Shown: one piece after another, positions 1 to 6,839 of the stretch
Numbering within the stretch: the first letter of the stretch is position 1
Layout of the letters: every line of letters starts with the position of its first letter
Origin: DATCJY01 sp036562565
GTDB lineage: Bacteria; Bacteroidota; Bacteroidia; Flavobacteriales_D; Sanyastnellaceae
Assembly (NCBI GenBank): GCA_036562565.1
Contig: DATCJY010000078.1
Coordinates: 1-16,046, forward strand
Length of the DNA: 16,046 nucleotides
Direction: 5' to 3'
Notes under the pieces: model-generated
Told to the model about the DNA's origin: nothing
The model's database searches: none
The model's input: only the letters and a program-made list of their open reading frames with translations
Made by a program: the position numbers and the translations under genes

Positions 1-6
1 TAAACA

Positions 7-513
7 ATGAGCGAAGAAAACTTGAAGAGCCAAGAGGCCATCGAAAAGCTAAAGAAGCTGGTGAATTGTATTGACATTGGTATGGTGTGTTCGCGCACGG
101 GAAAAGGAAGCGATATTCATGCTGTTCCTATGAGCAGGCAAGAAGTAGATGATGAGGGCAACATTTGGTATTTGATTTCAGCTGACAGTGAAACGCATCG
201 CAACTTGCTCAATAATTCCAAAGTCACCCTGTTGTTTTCCGACATCAAAGCTTATGAATTTCTTTCCGTTGACGGATATGCAGAAATCAGCCGTGATAGG
301 AGTCGAATTGAGAAGTATTGGAACAAGATGATGGAAGCGTGGTTTGAGCGAGGCAAGGAAGATCCAAGCATTCGCGTACTCAAAGTGGCTACGGATGATG
401 CGTATTACTGGGATAACAAGAGCAATAAAGTAGTGACCTTTCTGAAAGCGGCTGCAAGCGCCATTACCGGTAAGAAGATGGATATCGGTAGATCCGGTGA
501 GTTGGATTTGTAA
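7..513 (+). CDS. General stress protein, pyridoxamine 5'-phosphate oxidase-like FMN-binding split barrel
   Basis: The 168-residue protein matches the general-stress branch of the PNPOx-like split-barrel fold, cytosolic proteins that bind FMN or FAD and are not true PdxH enzymes. What is seen: a helical N-terminus (about 1-20), the beta-barrel core with 'IHAVPMS' (37-43), 'IWYLISADSETHRNLLNN' (53-70) where flavin contacts normally lie, 'VTLLFSD' (73-79), and the family's late 'AYYWDNKSNKVV' (132-143). It ends in the charged tail 'GRSGELDL' common to the family. Length is normal and the ATG is only six bases into the window, so promoter and upstream partners are not visible. No RBS is visible, as is usual in Bacteroidota. 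Family call is strong; the actual ligand and physiological role are inferred from relatives only. Confidence 0.88.
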   Translation: MSEENLKSQEAIEKLKKLVNCIDIGMVCSRTGKGSDIHAVPMSRQEVDDEGNIWYLISADSETHRNLLNNSKVTLLFSDIKAYEFLSVDGYAEISRDRSRIEKYWNKMMEAWFERGKEDPSIRVLKVATDDAYYWDNKSNKVVTFLKAAASAITGKKMDIGRSGELDL

Positions 514-567
514 TCCCCGGGTTAATCAGGTGCGAAGTCCATTTAATTTCGTCCCACGATAATTAGT

Positions 568-1047
568 ATGAAAGCCGCATCTCTGAAGGAAATAAAACAA
601 GGCTTGGGTGAGCTGGATCAAAAGCAATTGGTCGCAGCTTGCCTCAGGCTTGCGAAGTTCAAGAAGGACAACAAGGAACTTTTGACCTACTTGTTATTTG
701 AGCGCGAAGACGAGGAGGCTTATGTAAACAGTGTAAAAGAGGTATTGGATGAGATGTTTGATGAAATCAATAAAAGCAATCTCTACCTCATAAAGAAATC
801 ATTGCGCAAAATTGTGCGTACTGCTAACAAGTTTATCAAGTACAGCGAAGTGGAAAGCACGGAGACTGAAATACTGTTGCATGTAGCTGAGCGTATTCTT
901 GGTTTAAATCTCAACTTGAGAAGGCACGCAGCACTGGAGAATATCTTTCTGTCACTGCACAAAAAAATCCTCAAGTCGATGGTTGGTCTTCATGAGGATT
1001 TGCAATATGATTATCAGAGGCGTTTGCGAGATTTAAAAGGATACTGA
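568..1047 (+). CDS. Hypothetical all-helical protein
   Basis: I do not recognise this 159-residue protein. It has no signal peptide or membrane segment and is rich in Lys, Glu and Leu with the spacing of amphipathic helices: roughly 5-30, 32-48, 50-70, 72-92, 98-116 and 120-155. It contains no Cys pair, His cluster or nucleotide-binding motif, so a helical adaptor or repeat-like fold (HEAT or four-helix) is more likely than an enzyme; that is inference. The ATG follows the stress-protein gene by 54 bases, on the same strand, so co-transcription is possible. It ends 7 bases from the convergent VOC gene fragment. Coding character (charged helical pattern, sensible codons, no better frame) makes it a real gene. 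Confidence 0.75.
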   Translation: MKAASLKEIKQGLGELDQKQLVAACLRLAKFKKDNKELLTYLLFEREDEEAYVNSVKEVLDEMFDEINKSNLYLIKKSLRKIVRTANKFIKYSEVESTETEILLHVAERILGLNLNLRRHAALENIFLSLHKKILKSMVGLHEDLQYDYQRRLRDLKGY

Positions 1048-1054
1048 GCTATCA

Positions 1055-1432
1055 CTAGGTGGTCATTCCAAAATGCGGATTATAAATCAAGCCAATAATG
1101 TTCTCCCAAGGATCTTTGAGTTTGGCTGCGATGATGCCGCCACCAACTTCAGTAGGAGCTTCTACAGCTGTTGCACCAAGGGCCAAAATTCTATCGTATT
1201 GTTCTTGTATGTTCTCAACACCCCAATAGGCTACAACACTTTCAGCTTTATTTATAACCGGACTCTCTTCCGGTTGTAGTCCCAATTCAAAACCACCAAT
1301 GTTGAAGCCTACATAGTAGGGCTCATCAAAGTATGGTTCTGTTTCAAATGCTTCTGCATATCAGCTTTTGGCGGCTTGGATATCGCTTACGTTATAACCT
1401 ATTGTGCGCAGACCGAGAATTGATTTTTTCAT
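1055..1432 (-). pseudogene. VOC (glyoxalase/bleomycin resistance) family protein broken by one in-frame TGA
   Basis: Read from the ATG at 1432-1430 the frame begins MKKSILGLRTIGYNVSDI, the usual first strand and helix of a small VOC protein, then meets TGA at 1363-1361 as codon 24. The same frame continues without another stop for 101 codons ('YAEAFETEPYFDEPYYVGF', then 'ELGLQPEE' and 'VAYWGVENIQEQYDRILALGA', finishing 'LKDPWENIIGLIYNPHF') to a TAG at 1057-1055. The sum, 125 codons, is the normal length of a one-domain VOC protein, and relatives usually have Trp just before the 'Y-x-x-x-F' at this place, so TGG to TGA is the simplest change. Only a TTG at 1285 could restart translation, which would lose the first strand set. 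It lies 24 bases after the LOG gene, same strand. Either a fresh pseudogene or a base error. Confidence 0.82.
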
Positions 1433-1456
1433 GTTATTCTTGATTTGATTTTTTTT

Positions 1457-2047
1457 TTACACCTCCTCTTCAGTTATCCATTTAGGTACTTCAGGTGCAA
1501 CAAAGTTTTCCATTTTTTTCAGAAGCCCATCGATGGTCGTATCTGCCAACAGGATGTTTTGGTGTTGGATGGTGAGATACCCTTTATCAACCATGGTTTG
1601 AACCATTGCTAAGAGGTCGTCATAGAAACCGTTGGTATTGAGCAAGCCAATGGGCTTTTGATGCAGTCCAAGCTGTTGCCAGGTGAGCATTTCAAACAAT
1701 TCTTCCATCGTGCCAAATCCACCCGGCAAGGTGATAACACCGGTGCAGAGTTCATTCATGGTCATCTTGCGCTTATGCATTGTTTCTACAATGATGAGTT
1801 TGGAGAGGTTGCCATGGGCAATCTCTTTACTGCAAAGAAATTTGGGAATCACACCGATGGCTTCACCACCGGCAGCCATGACGGCATCAGCGACTGCGCC
1901 CATCATTCCAATCTTTCCACCACCGAATACAAGACCGATGTTGCGCTTCACCAAAGCTTTTCCAAGAGCGGTAGCTTGTTCGGTATAGATAGGCTCATTG
2001 CCGGCACTGGAGCCGCAGAATACCGTATATCGTTTTGTGTTTTTCAT
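1457..2047 (-). CDS. LOG-family protein (TIGR00730), nucleoside 5'-monophosphate phosphoribohydrolase-like
   Basis: Members of this Rossmann-fold family cleave cytokinin riboside 5'-monophosphates or AMP-like nucleotides to base and ribose 5-phosphate; the bacterial substrate here is not known. Seen in the 196 residues: N-terminal strand 'YTVFCGSSAG' (7-16), the glycine loop 'FGGGKIGMMG' (41-50), 'MHKRK' (90-94) supplying the conserved Arg-Lys, and the signature 'PGGFGTMEE' (108-116), whose Glu is catalytic in characterised members. All key positions are present and length is typical. It sits 44 bases after the TPR gene and 24 before the VOC fragment, same strand, so probably one transcript. 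The stop codon TAA begins a run of ten A on the coding strand, which is outside the reading frame's essential part. The older label 'lysine decarboxylase' for this family is wrong. Confidence 0.92.
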   Translation of the reverse strand: MKNTKRYTVFCGSSAGNEPIYTEQATALGKALVKRNIGLVFGGGKIGMMGAVADAVMAAGGEAIGVIPKFLCSKEIAHGNLSKLIIVETMHKRKMTMNELCTGVITLPGGFGTMEELFEMLTWQQLGLHQKPIGLLNTNGFYDDLLAMVQTMVDKGYLTIQHQNILLADTTIDGLLKKMENFVAPEVPKWITEEEV

Positions 2048-2091
2048 ACCGGCACGAAGGTAAGCGGCTTAACGCACCGATTTTACGCAGG

Positions 2092-3183
2092 TCAGTATTG
2101 GGTGCGGTAGAAGCGATATTCTTCGCTGAGCTCAAGAGCATTGGAGTTGAACCACTCCGCAAACTCATCAAACTTAGCTTCGTTGGTAGAATACCAAAGC
2201 CTAAAGGCTTCTTCATCACCACGCAACAACAACCAGTAATTGTATGCTTCAAGATGACCGGCCTCACTGATTCTCTTTTGGTAGTCGAACAAGACATTCG
2301 GGTATTCTACATAGGTGTTGTTCTCATAATAGCTGCGAAGGAAACTGCTTCTAATCTGGTGGAGTGATTCAAGGTTAATGGATTTGACATTGATGAGCGC
2401 AACGGACATGTTCGGTGTGTATGCCATCAACGGAAAAGGAAGTTTCAAGTTGTTGACGTCATTCACTTCGTTGATTTCCAATTTCAATACATTGCTGAAT
2501 TTGAGGTTAAAAGAAGTATCGCTGTCGATTTGGATACTTTCTACATACGTATCATAAAGCATTTTACTGATTTCGGCTGTGCGCTTGGTATTCCGCTCCA
2601 GGTTCATAAACAGCTCACCATATATCAAAGTCCATACTGTTTCAGTTGTATATGAGTAGATACGACTTGCCCAGTAGTAATTGGAAGGAAAATTAGGATC
2701 CACTTTGATACCCATTTCATAATATTTGAGTGCGGCATCCAGATCTTCGCGTTTTAGTTCCATGGTGCCACGCTCCAAGTAGAGTTTGCCGGATAAAGGA
2801 AATTTCTTCAAACCGTCCTCATAAACCTGTATCGCCTTTTGTGGTTGACCGCTCATGGAGTAGGAATTGCCGAGCAATTGATAAACATAATCGCGTGTAT
2901 CAGGACGGTTGGTCAGCTTGCTCAATACTTTGATGGCAGATTTATAATCCTTCTTGAGGTAATAGGCATAGCCCAACTCATACGGATAGATGATGTTGTT
3001 GGGGTCGAGCTTCTGCGCTTTTTTGATGAGGGCAATGGACTCATCGACATGGCCATTGTCCATGAGTTCAATGGCAGATCGTGTGAGTGATTCGGCTTGT
3101 TCTTCCTTGGTCTGAGAGTAAGAGGGGAGTGCTACAAAAGTCAACGATGCAGCAATCAAGAAGGATTTAAAGAGAGAGAGCAT
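2092..3183 (-). CDS. Exported TPR-repeat protein
   Basis: The 363-residue product starts with a clean signal peptide (hydrophobic 'FLIAASLTFVALPSYSQ', 8-24) with cleavage likely after Ser23 or Gln24, so it acts in the periplasm or at the envelope. Residues about 29-165 form four TPR units, each with the usual small/large residue pattern: 'AIELMDNGHVDESIALIKKA' near 37-56, 'ELGYAYYLKKDYKSAIKVL' near 69-87, 'LLGNSYSMSGQPQKAIQVYE' near 103-122 and 'ERGTMELKREDLDAALKYYE' near 137-156. The rest (about 170-363) lacks repeats, is rich in aromatic residues and Asn, and ends 'EEYRFYRTQY'. This arrangement is a common conserved hypothetical of Bacteroidota. TPRs imply protein binding; no partner is named by context. 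First gene of the leftward TPR-LOG-VOC series. Confidence 0.88.
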   Translation of the reverse strand: MLSLFKSFLIAASLTFVALPSYSQTKEEQAESLTRSAIELMDNGHVDESIALIKKAQKLDPNNIIYPYELGYAYYLKKDYKSAIKVLSKLTNRPDTRDYVYQLLGNSYSMSGQPQKAIQVYEDGLKKFPLSGKLYLERGTMELKREDLDAALKYYEMGIKVDPNFPSNYYWASRIYSYTTETVWTLIYGELFMNLERNTKRTAEISKMLYDTYVESIQIDSDTSFNLKFSNVLKLEINEVNDVNNLKLPFPLMAYTPNMSVALINVKSINLESLHQIRSSFLRSYYENNTYVEYPNVLFDYQKRISEAGHLEAYNYWLLLRGDEEAFRLWYSTNEAKFDEFAEWFNSNALELSEEYRFYRTQY

Positions 3184-3314
3184 AATTAATAATAGCTTGG
3201 TTGTAGCGGTGTAACGCCAATATTATGAATGTATTTTAAGAAAGCATGTTTTTTGCATTGGCGGCAATGATACGCTCAAAATACCCTCTGCAAGCATATA
3301 TAAGTAAAATACTA

Positions 3315-3348
3315 ATGGAATGGAGGAGTTGGATATATAGCATTCCAT
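3315..3348. repeat. Inverted repeat, 8-bp arms
   Basis: ATGGAATG (3315-3322) pairs exactly with CATTCCAT (3341-3348) across an 18-base loop. It lies in the gap between the start of the TPR gene and the end of the esterase gene. There is no T-run on either side, so it is not a standard terminator; a transcript structure downstream of the esterase or chance are both possible. Confidence 0.3.
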
Positions 3349-3407
3349 GAATTATAAGGCTCGTCCTGGTGCAATCTTCGTTTCACATTAGCAAGAAATA
3401 AAGGGTA

Positions 3408-3440
3408 CACTCAATGAGTGAGATGGATTGCACGTGCAAT
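3408..3440. repeat. Two adjacent palindromes downstream of the esterase gene
   Basis: CACTCA-A-TGAGTG (3408-3420) is followed seven bases later by ATTGCACGTGCAAT (3427-3440), a perfect 14-bp palindrome. Both lie 20-50 bases past the esterase stop codon, read leftward. No T-run follows, so intrinsic termination is not clear. They could be protein-binding sites or a stabilising 3' structure; function unknown. Confidence 0.4.
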
Positions 3441-3458
3441 GAGATGAAATCGCCATCG

Positions 3459-4298
3459 CTACCACGTGCTGGATTGAAAGAATAAGTGGAAGAACAAAAG
3501 CTGATAATGAATACTGTTGCGCCAGTAGTCGGCATTGTGTCCACCGGGACGCTCGATATAGTCGTGCGCAATTTTCATTTGCAAGAGCTTTTCATTCACT
3601 GCGCGATTGATACCGATGAAGTAATCGTCCACACCGCAATCAATGATGAGTTTGATGTCACCATCTTTAAGTGTATGGATGATATCAATGACGGAATGGA
3701 TTTGCCAATTGTATTTATAAGTAGCAGTATCGCCTAAGATGCGTTGTTTGTCTTTCCATGAATTGGTCTTTTGCAAGAGGTCCAGTCCTCCACTCATGGA
3801 GCCTGCAGCCCCGAACATGTCACGGTGTTTGATACCGAGATAAAGTCCACCGTGTCCCCCCATACTGAGGCCGGTAATTCCACGCTTTTCACGCATCGGG
3901 TAGGTGCGGTAACGCGCATCGATATCCGGAATGAGTTCCTTGGTGATGTAGGTTTCATAGCGGAACGTGGTGTCCACCGGACTGTCCAAATACCAACTAC
4001 GTTTACCGCCATCGGCACACACAATGATCATCTGATAGGTATCAACCAGCAGACTGAGCTGAGGTGCCATGCGGCTCCAACTGGAATAATCACCGGAGTG
4101 ACCATGGAGCAAATAGAGCACAGGAAATGACTTGGTCGTATCGGCATAGCTGTCAGGAAGGATGACAATCGACTTGATTTCCTTGTTCATGGATGGGCTA
4201 TAGGTGATGATGGTATCCACCACCCCTGCGCGCATCACATGCGTTACAACCAGCATCAAAGCAATGGCCAATACGTTTAAAATCCTTGTTCTATTCAT
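3459..4298 (-). CDS. Exported esterase of the esterase D / putative esterase (PF00756) family
   Basis: A 279-residue alpha/beta hydrolase of the S-formylglutathione hydrolase/feruloyl esterase/antigen-85-like group. Residues 6-24 are hydrophobic after 'MNRTR', a probable signal peptide or anchor. Seen: the strand-loop 'PVLYLLHGHSGDYSSWSR' (59-76), which builds the oxyanion site, the nucleophile elbow 'GLSMGGHGG' with Ser145, an acidic residue in 'CGVDDYF' (Asp224 or Asp225) and the late His254 in 'PGGHNADYWR'. The triad is therefore complete. Members hydrolyse acyl esters, often acetyl or feruloyl groups on sugars; substrate here is unknown, though divergence from a sugar transporter gene hints at carbohydrate esters. 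Relatives often have 'HNW' where this has 'HNA'. It ends in a short 'FFQSSTW' tail with TAG. Confidence 0.9.
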   Translation of the reverse strand: MNRTRILNVLAIALMLVVTHVMRAGVVDTIITYSPSMNKEIKSIVILPDSYADTTKSFPVLYLLHGHSGDYSSWSRMAPQLSLLVDTYQMIIVCADGGKRSWYLDSPVDTTFRYETYITKELIPDIDARYRTYPMREKRGITGLSMGGHGGLYLGIKHRDMFGAAGSMSGGLDLLQKTNSWKDKQRILGDTATYKYNWQIHSVIDIIHTLKDGDIKLIIDCGVDDYFIGINRAVNEKLLQMKIAHDYIERPGGHNADYWRNSIHYQLLFFHLFFQSSTW

Positions 4299-4388
4299 CC
4301 GTTGGAGATCCCTATCAAATTCATGCCAACATTAACCTGCAAGTGGAAGATGAACGCATACCGGAAGGAATATTTTCTAACACCCGGA

Positions 4389-4404
4389 TGATAGCTACCT
4401 ATCA
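4389..4404. repeat. Palindrome in the esterase/transporter divergent region
   Basis: TGATAG (4389-4394) and CTATCA (4399-4404) form a 6-bp inverted repeat with a 4-base spacer, between the divergent esterase and sugar transporter genes. It may be an operator, but the arms are short and chance is not excluded. Confidence 0.3.
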
Positions 4405-4467
4405 GTTATGAAAACTCAACCTTCATTATGGAAAACAATCCGGAAATAATGATGTGAGATTGGAATA

Positions 4468-4481
4468 AATCGTTTACGATT
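4468..4481. promoter_or_regulatory. Candidate LacI/GalR-type operator ahead of the sugar transporter
   Basis: AATCGTTTACGATT is an inverted repeat with exact 6-bp arms (AATCGT, ACGATT) and a 2-base centre. The AT-rich arms each holding a CG step are reminiscent of sites for LacI-family sugar repressors. It lies 32 bases before the transporter ATG, where a repressor would act. No regulator gene is present in the window, so the call rests on symmetry and position alone. Confidence 0.4.
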
Positions 4482-4513
4482 GCAGAAATAGAAAACACTA
4501 TCTCAATCTACGC

Positions 4514-5968
4514 ATGGCGACAAATACGACAGCACTACCGAATGCGAAGCAACCAACGAACTGGAGCGCATTGAGTATCGTAATCTCTTTGTTTTTCTTT
4601 TGGGGATTTGTAGCGGCCTCCAACAGTATGCTGATTCCATTGTTCAGGGAGAAGCTAGAGCTGAGTCAGACGCAGGCTCAATTTGTTGACCTCGCATTTT
4701 ATATAGCCTATTTCGTTGGCTCAGTAATTTATTTGTTGGTAGGTCAATCCATGGGGCAAGACCCGTTGAACAAAATTGGCTACAAACGCGGAGTTATCAT
4801 TGGCCTGCTCATATCTGCATTTGGGATGGCGTTGTTTTATCCCGCAACACAGATTGAGTCGTATGCGTTTATGCTCAGTGCTTTGTTTACCGTGGGTCTA
4901 GGGTTCTCGTTGTTGCAGACCGCGGCACAACCATTTGCCATAGCACTGGGGGATCCATCATCAGGAGCGCAACGCCTCAATCTAGCCGGTGGTATCAACA
5001 ACTTTGGTACAACCATCGGTCCGGTGATATTTAGTTATGCCATCTTTGGAGCACTCAGTGAGAAGGCCCCAACGGATGTATCGATTCAATCCCTGCAAGC
5101 ACCATATCTCACACTTGGCGCATTGTTTTTATTGCTTGCATTGTTGTTCAAGGTATCCAAGCTACCGGTGATTGTGAGTGATGAGAAGATAGAGAAGGGG
5201 TTTGGCGCTTTGCGTTATCCGCAGTTGTCATTGGGAATGCTTGCCATCTTTCTTTATGTGGGAGTGGAAGTAGCCATGGCAAGCAACTTGGGTGAATACC
5301 TCAAGGAACACGAAAACCTGAACTCTTCTGAGATTTCACATTATGTATCGCTGTTTTGGGCCAGCCTGATGATAGGTCGATGGTCAGCGGCAGTAGCAGC
5401 TTTCAATCCTTCCAAGAGCTGGGCGATGATACTCAAAGTGCTTGTGCCGTATGTCGCGTTTGCAGTGTACATCCTAGTGAATACCCTGCGCGGTAGCGAT
5501 GTGAGCAATCTCTATGATTACGGTATTTGTATTGCGATAATGATAGTGGTGAATTTCCTTTCCCAAGACCGACCCGCTCGTCAGTTGATGTTGTTTGCAT
5601 TGTTTGGAATAGCATTCATCACTGTGGGCTTGCTTGCTCATGGAAAGATCACACTCTATTGTTTCCTTGCAGGAGGATTGTGCTGCTCTGTATTGTGGCC
5701 GTGCATCTTTACGTTAGCCATCAGCGGTTTGGGTAAATACACCTCACAAGGTTCGGCATTCCTCGTTGCCATGATTATGGGCGGTGCGCTGGTTCCGGTA
5801 TTCCAAGGGTATGTTGCTGATAATTTCAATATCAAAGCATCTTATTTCATCGCCATCCTTTGTTTCAGTTACCTCGCGTGGTATGGATTCAAAGTGGCGC
5901 GCATCCTTCGTTCGCAAGGCATCGACTTTGAGACGACTGCGAATGATAAAGGAGGATACAAGGATTAA
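4514..5968 (+). CDS. FucP-type major facilitator superfamily sugar transporter
   Basis: The 484-residue protein has about twelve hydrophobic helices and is placed in the inner membrane as a monosaccharide symporter. FucP-family marks are seen: 'SLFFFWGFVAASNSMLIPLF' (25-44) in helix 1, 'KRGVIIGLLISAFG' (91-104), and the long signature between helices 4 and 5, 'LLQTAAQPFAIALGDP' (133-148) followed by 'SSGAQRLNLAGGINNFGT'. In E. coli FucP the coupling residues Asp46 and Glu135 fall in the equivalents of helix 1 and of 'LETAANP'; here these columns read Ser38 and Gln135. Sugar is therefore uncertain and 'fucose' should not be assumed. ATG start gives a 16-residue cytosolic lead. No SusC/SusD pair or catabolic enzyme is nearby. 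Confidence 0.9.
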   Translation: MATNTTALPNAKQPTNWSALSIVISLFFFWGFVAASNSMLIPLFREKLELSQTQAQFVDLAFYIAYFVGSVIYLLVGQSMGQDPLNKIGYKRGVIIGLLISAFGMALFYPATQIESYAFMLSALFTVGLGFSLLQTAAQPFAIALGDPSSGAQRLNLAGGINNFGTTIGPVIFSYAIFGALSEKAPTDVSIQSLQAPYLTLGALFLLLALLFKVSKLPVIVSDEKIEKGFGALRYPQLSLGMLAIFLYVGVEVAMASNLGEYLKEHENLNSSEISHYVSLFWASLMIGRWSAAVAAFNPSKSWAMILKVLVPYVAFAVYILVNTLRGSDVSNLYDYGICIAIMIVVNFLSQDRPARQLMLFALFGIAFITVGLLAHGKITLYCFLAGGLCCSVLWPCIFTLAISGLGKYTSQGSAFLVAMIMGGALVPVFQGYVADNFNIKASYFIAILCFSYLAWYGFKVARILRSQGIDFETTANDKGGYKD

Positions 5969-6001
5969 TTAGGAATTATAAATTATTAATTATGAATTGA
6001 G
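5967..6001. repeat. Heptad array, unit AATTATN (five copies)
   Basis: Five successive 7-base units: AATTAGG, AATTATA, AATTATT, AATTATG, AATTGAG. The first unit overlaps the TAA stop codon of the sugar transporter gene. The phase is kept without insertion. Similar short AT-rich tandem repeats are common in Bacteroidota intergenic DNA; no function is known to me. Confidence 0.65.
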
Positions 6002-6310
6002 GGAGAGGCTCGAACTTTCATGCTTTCAGTGTTCCCAACGATGTAGGGCTCTCACCCTGAACTGTTAGCTGAGCTCTGTCGCAAGCTAGGGGCTCACTTC
6101 TTGTTGTGCTTTGGGCGTAATAGTCTGTACCTTCAATATTACTGCGATCTTGTCTTGTCCTAAGGTTTACATTTTTCAAACCAATTGGTACAACGCATTG
6201 AGGGGAATTATGAAAATATTGGCAATGGATTGACTGCTACATTTGATTGACCAATCTGCAGCAGTTTGGTAACATTTCAATTATCTACTAACTAAAAAAA
6301 CTCTATTCTT
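5969..6310. other. Intergenic region between sugar transporter and dodecin
   Basis: No convincing ORF or RNA gene. After the heptad array it holds a moderately GC-rich stretch (about 6002-6130) without recognisable coding content, a 10-bp perfect palindrome ACCAATTGGT at 6180-6189, a weak inverted repeat GGTTT/AAACC at 6164-6182, a longer-spaced pair ACTGCT (6233-6238) and AGCAGT (6260-6265), and a possible dodecin promoter. No transposase remnant is seen. Confidence 0.5.
6219..6245 (+). promoter_or_regulatory. Possible Bacteroidota-type promoter for dodecin
   Basis: TACATTTG at 6238-6245 matches TAnnTTTG exactly. The nearest upstream TTG is at 6219-6221 with a 16-base spacer, a little short. 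This would give a 5' leader of about 60 bases to the dodecin ATG. Uncertain because of the spacer. Confidence 0.35.
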
Positions 6311-6514
6311 ATGCCAGTTGTAAAAGTGATCGAACTAATAGGCTCTTCAGAAAAAGGAATTGAAGATGCAATCAAGAATGTTGTGGATGAAGCCTCTAAG
6401 ACCATTCGCAATATTGACTCTGTATGGGTTAAAGATTTGAAGGTACACGTGAACAACGGTGCCCTTAGCTATGGCGTTATCTGCAAAGTGTCTTTCCGCA
6501 TAGACGCTGAATAG
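6311..6514 (+). CDS. Dodecin family flavin-binding protein
   Basis: A 67-residue protein of the dodecin family, small proteins that assemble as dodecamers and store or buffer riboflavin, FMN or coenzyme A-related ligands in the cytosol. The whole fold is visible: strand 'VVKVIELIGSS' (3-13), helix 'GIEDAIKNVVDEASKTI' (16-32), then 'IDSVWVKDLKVHVNNG' (35-50) and 'YGVICKVSFRID' (54-65). Trp39 sits where the flavin-stacking Trp of characterised dodecins lies. Length is normal. It stands alone between long non-coding stretches with its own terminator, so it is probably monocistronic. Confidence 0.93.
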   Translation: MPVVKVIELIGSSEKGIEDAIKNVVDEASKTIRNIDSVWVKDLKVHVNNGALSYGVICKVSFRIDAE

Positions 6515-6533
6515 AATAAATACGCGACCAACG

Positions 6534-6570
6534 AAAAGCCCCCGGTCTCTCCAGACAAGGGGCTTTTTAT
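6534..6570 (+). terminator. Rho-independent terminator after dodecin
   Basis: AAAAGCCCC (6534-6542) pairs with GGGGCTTTT (6559-6567), with an inner stem GTCT/AGAC (6545-6548, 6553-6556) and a CTCC loop; the T-run 6564-6568 follows. It starts 19 bases after the dodecin stop codon. Confidence 0.88.
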
Positions 6571-6743
6571 TTTATGTGCCATTAATGGATGAGTAGCATA
6601 TTAACTTAATCGAAGAATGGCGTGTACAAATGATGATTCGGTTTGCAATTAGATGAAACCCTTTTTTTAGTCCAATATCAAATTGAACCATTTCAGAAAA
6701 CTGTTACCATAGAACCCCATCATTTCCTTGCGAGCACATAGAC

Positions 6744-6778
6744 CCTTAGCCCATAGCCTTTGGCCGTTAGTTGTTAAC
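6744..6778. repeat. Heptad array, consensus near CNTTAGC (five copies)
   Basis: Five 7-base units in strict phase: CCTTAGC, CCATAGC, CTTTGGC, CGTTAGT, TGTTAAC. Each keeps a TTAG-like core with variable edges. It lies 26 bases before the next heptad array, which has a different unit. Confidence 0.6.
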
Positions 6779-6804
6779 TTTTCGAGGTGATGCTCTCTGC
6801 TTCT

Positions 6805-6839
6805 TTGTACTTAATACCTTGTACTTAATACTTTATACA
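6805..6839. repeat. Heptad array, alternating TTGTACT / TAATACY
   Basis: TTGTACT, TAATACC, TTGTACT, TAATACT, TTATACA: a 14-base tandem repeat (6805-6818 and 6819-6832, 13 of 14 identical) made of two related heptads, plus one degenerate unit. Its end overlaps the stop codon of the small leftward ORF at 6833-6973. Confidence 0.65.

Noticed and set aside
1055..1432. TGA recoded as Trp or selenocysteine in the VOC gene
   Set aside because: Other genes in the window end with TGA and use TGG for Trp, and the family has no redox Cys at this position. A point mutation is simpler.
1449..1458. Run of ten T/A as a frameshift site in the LOG gene
   Set aside because: The run only touches the stop codon; the protein is already full length, so slippage would matter little.
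3459..5968. Polysaccharide utilisation locus around the esterase and sugar carrier
   Set aside because: No SusC/SusD, glycoside hydrolase or sensor gene is present; only two genes with a plausible shared regulator site.
5969..6310. tRNA, riboswitch or small RNA in the GC-richer part before dodecin
   Set aside because: I could not fold a cloverleaf or match a known riboswitch core, and there is no terminator within the stretch.
6744..6839. CRISPR-like repeat-spacer structure
   Set aside because: Units are 7 bases, contiguous, without spacers; no cas genes.
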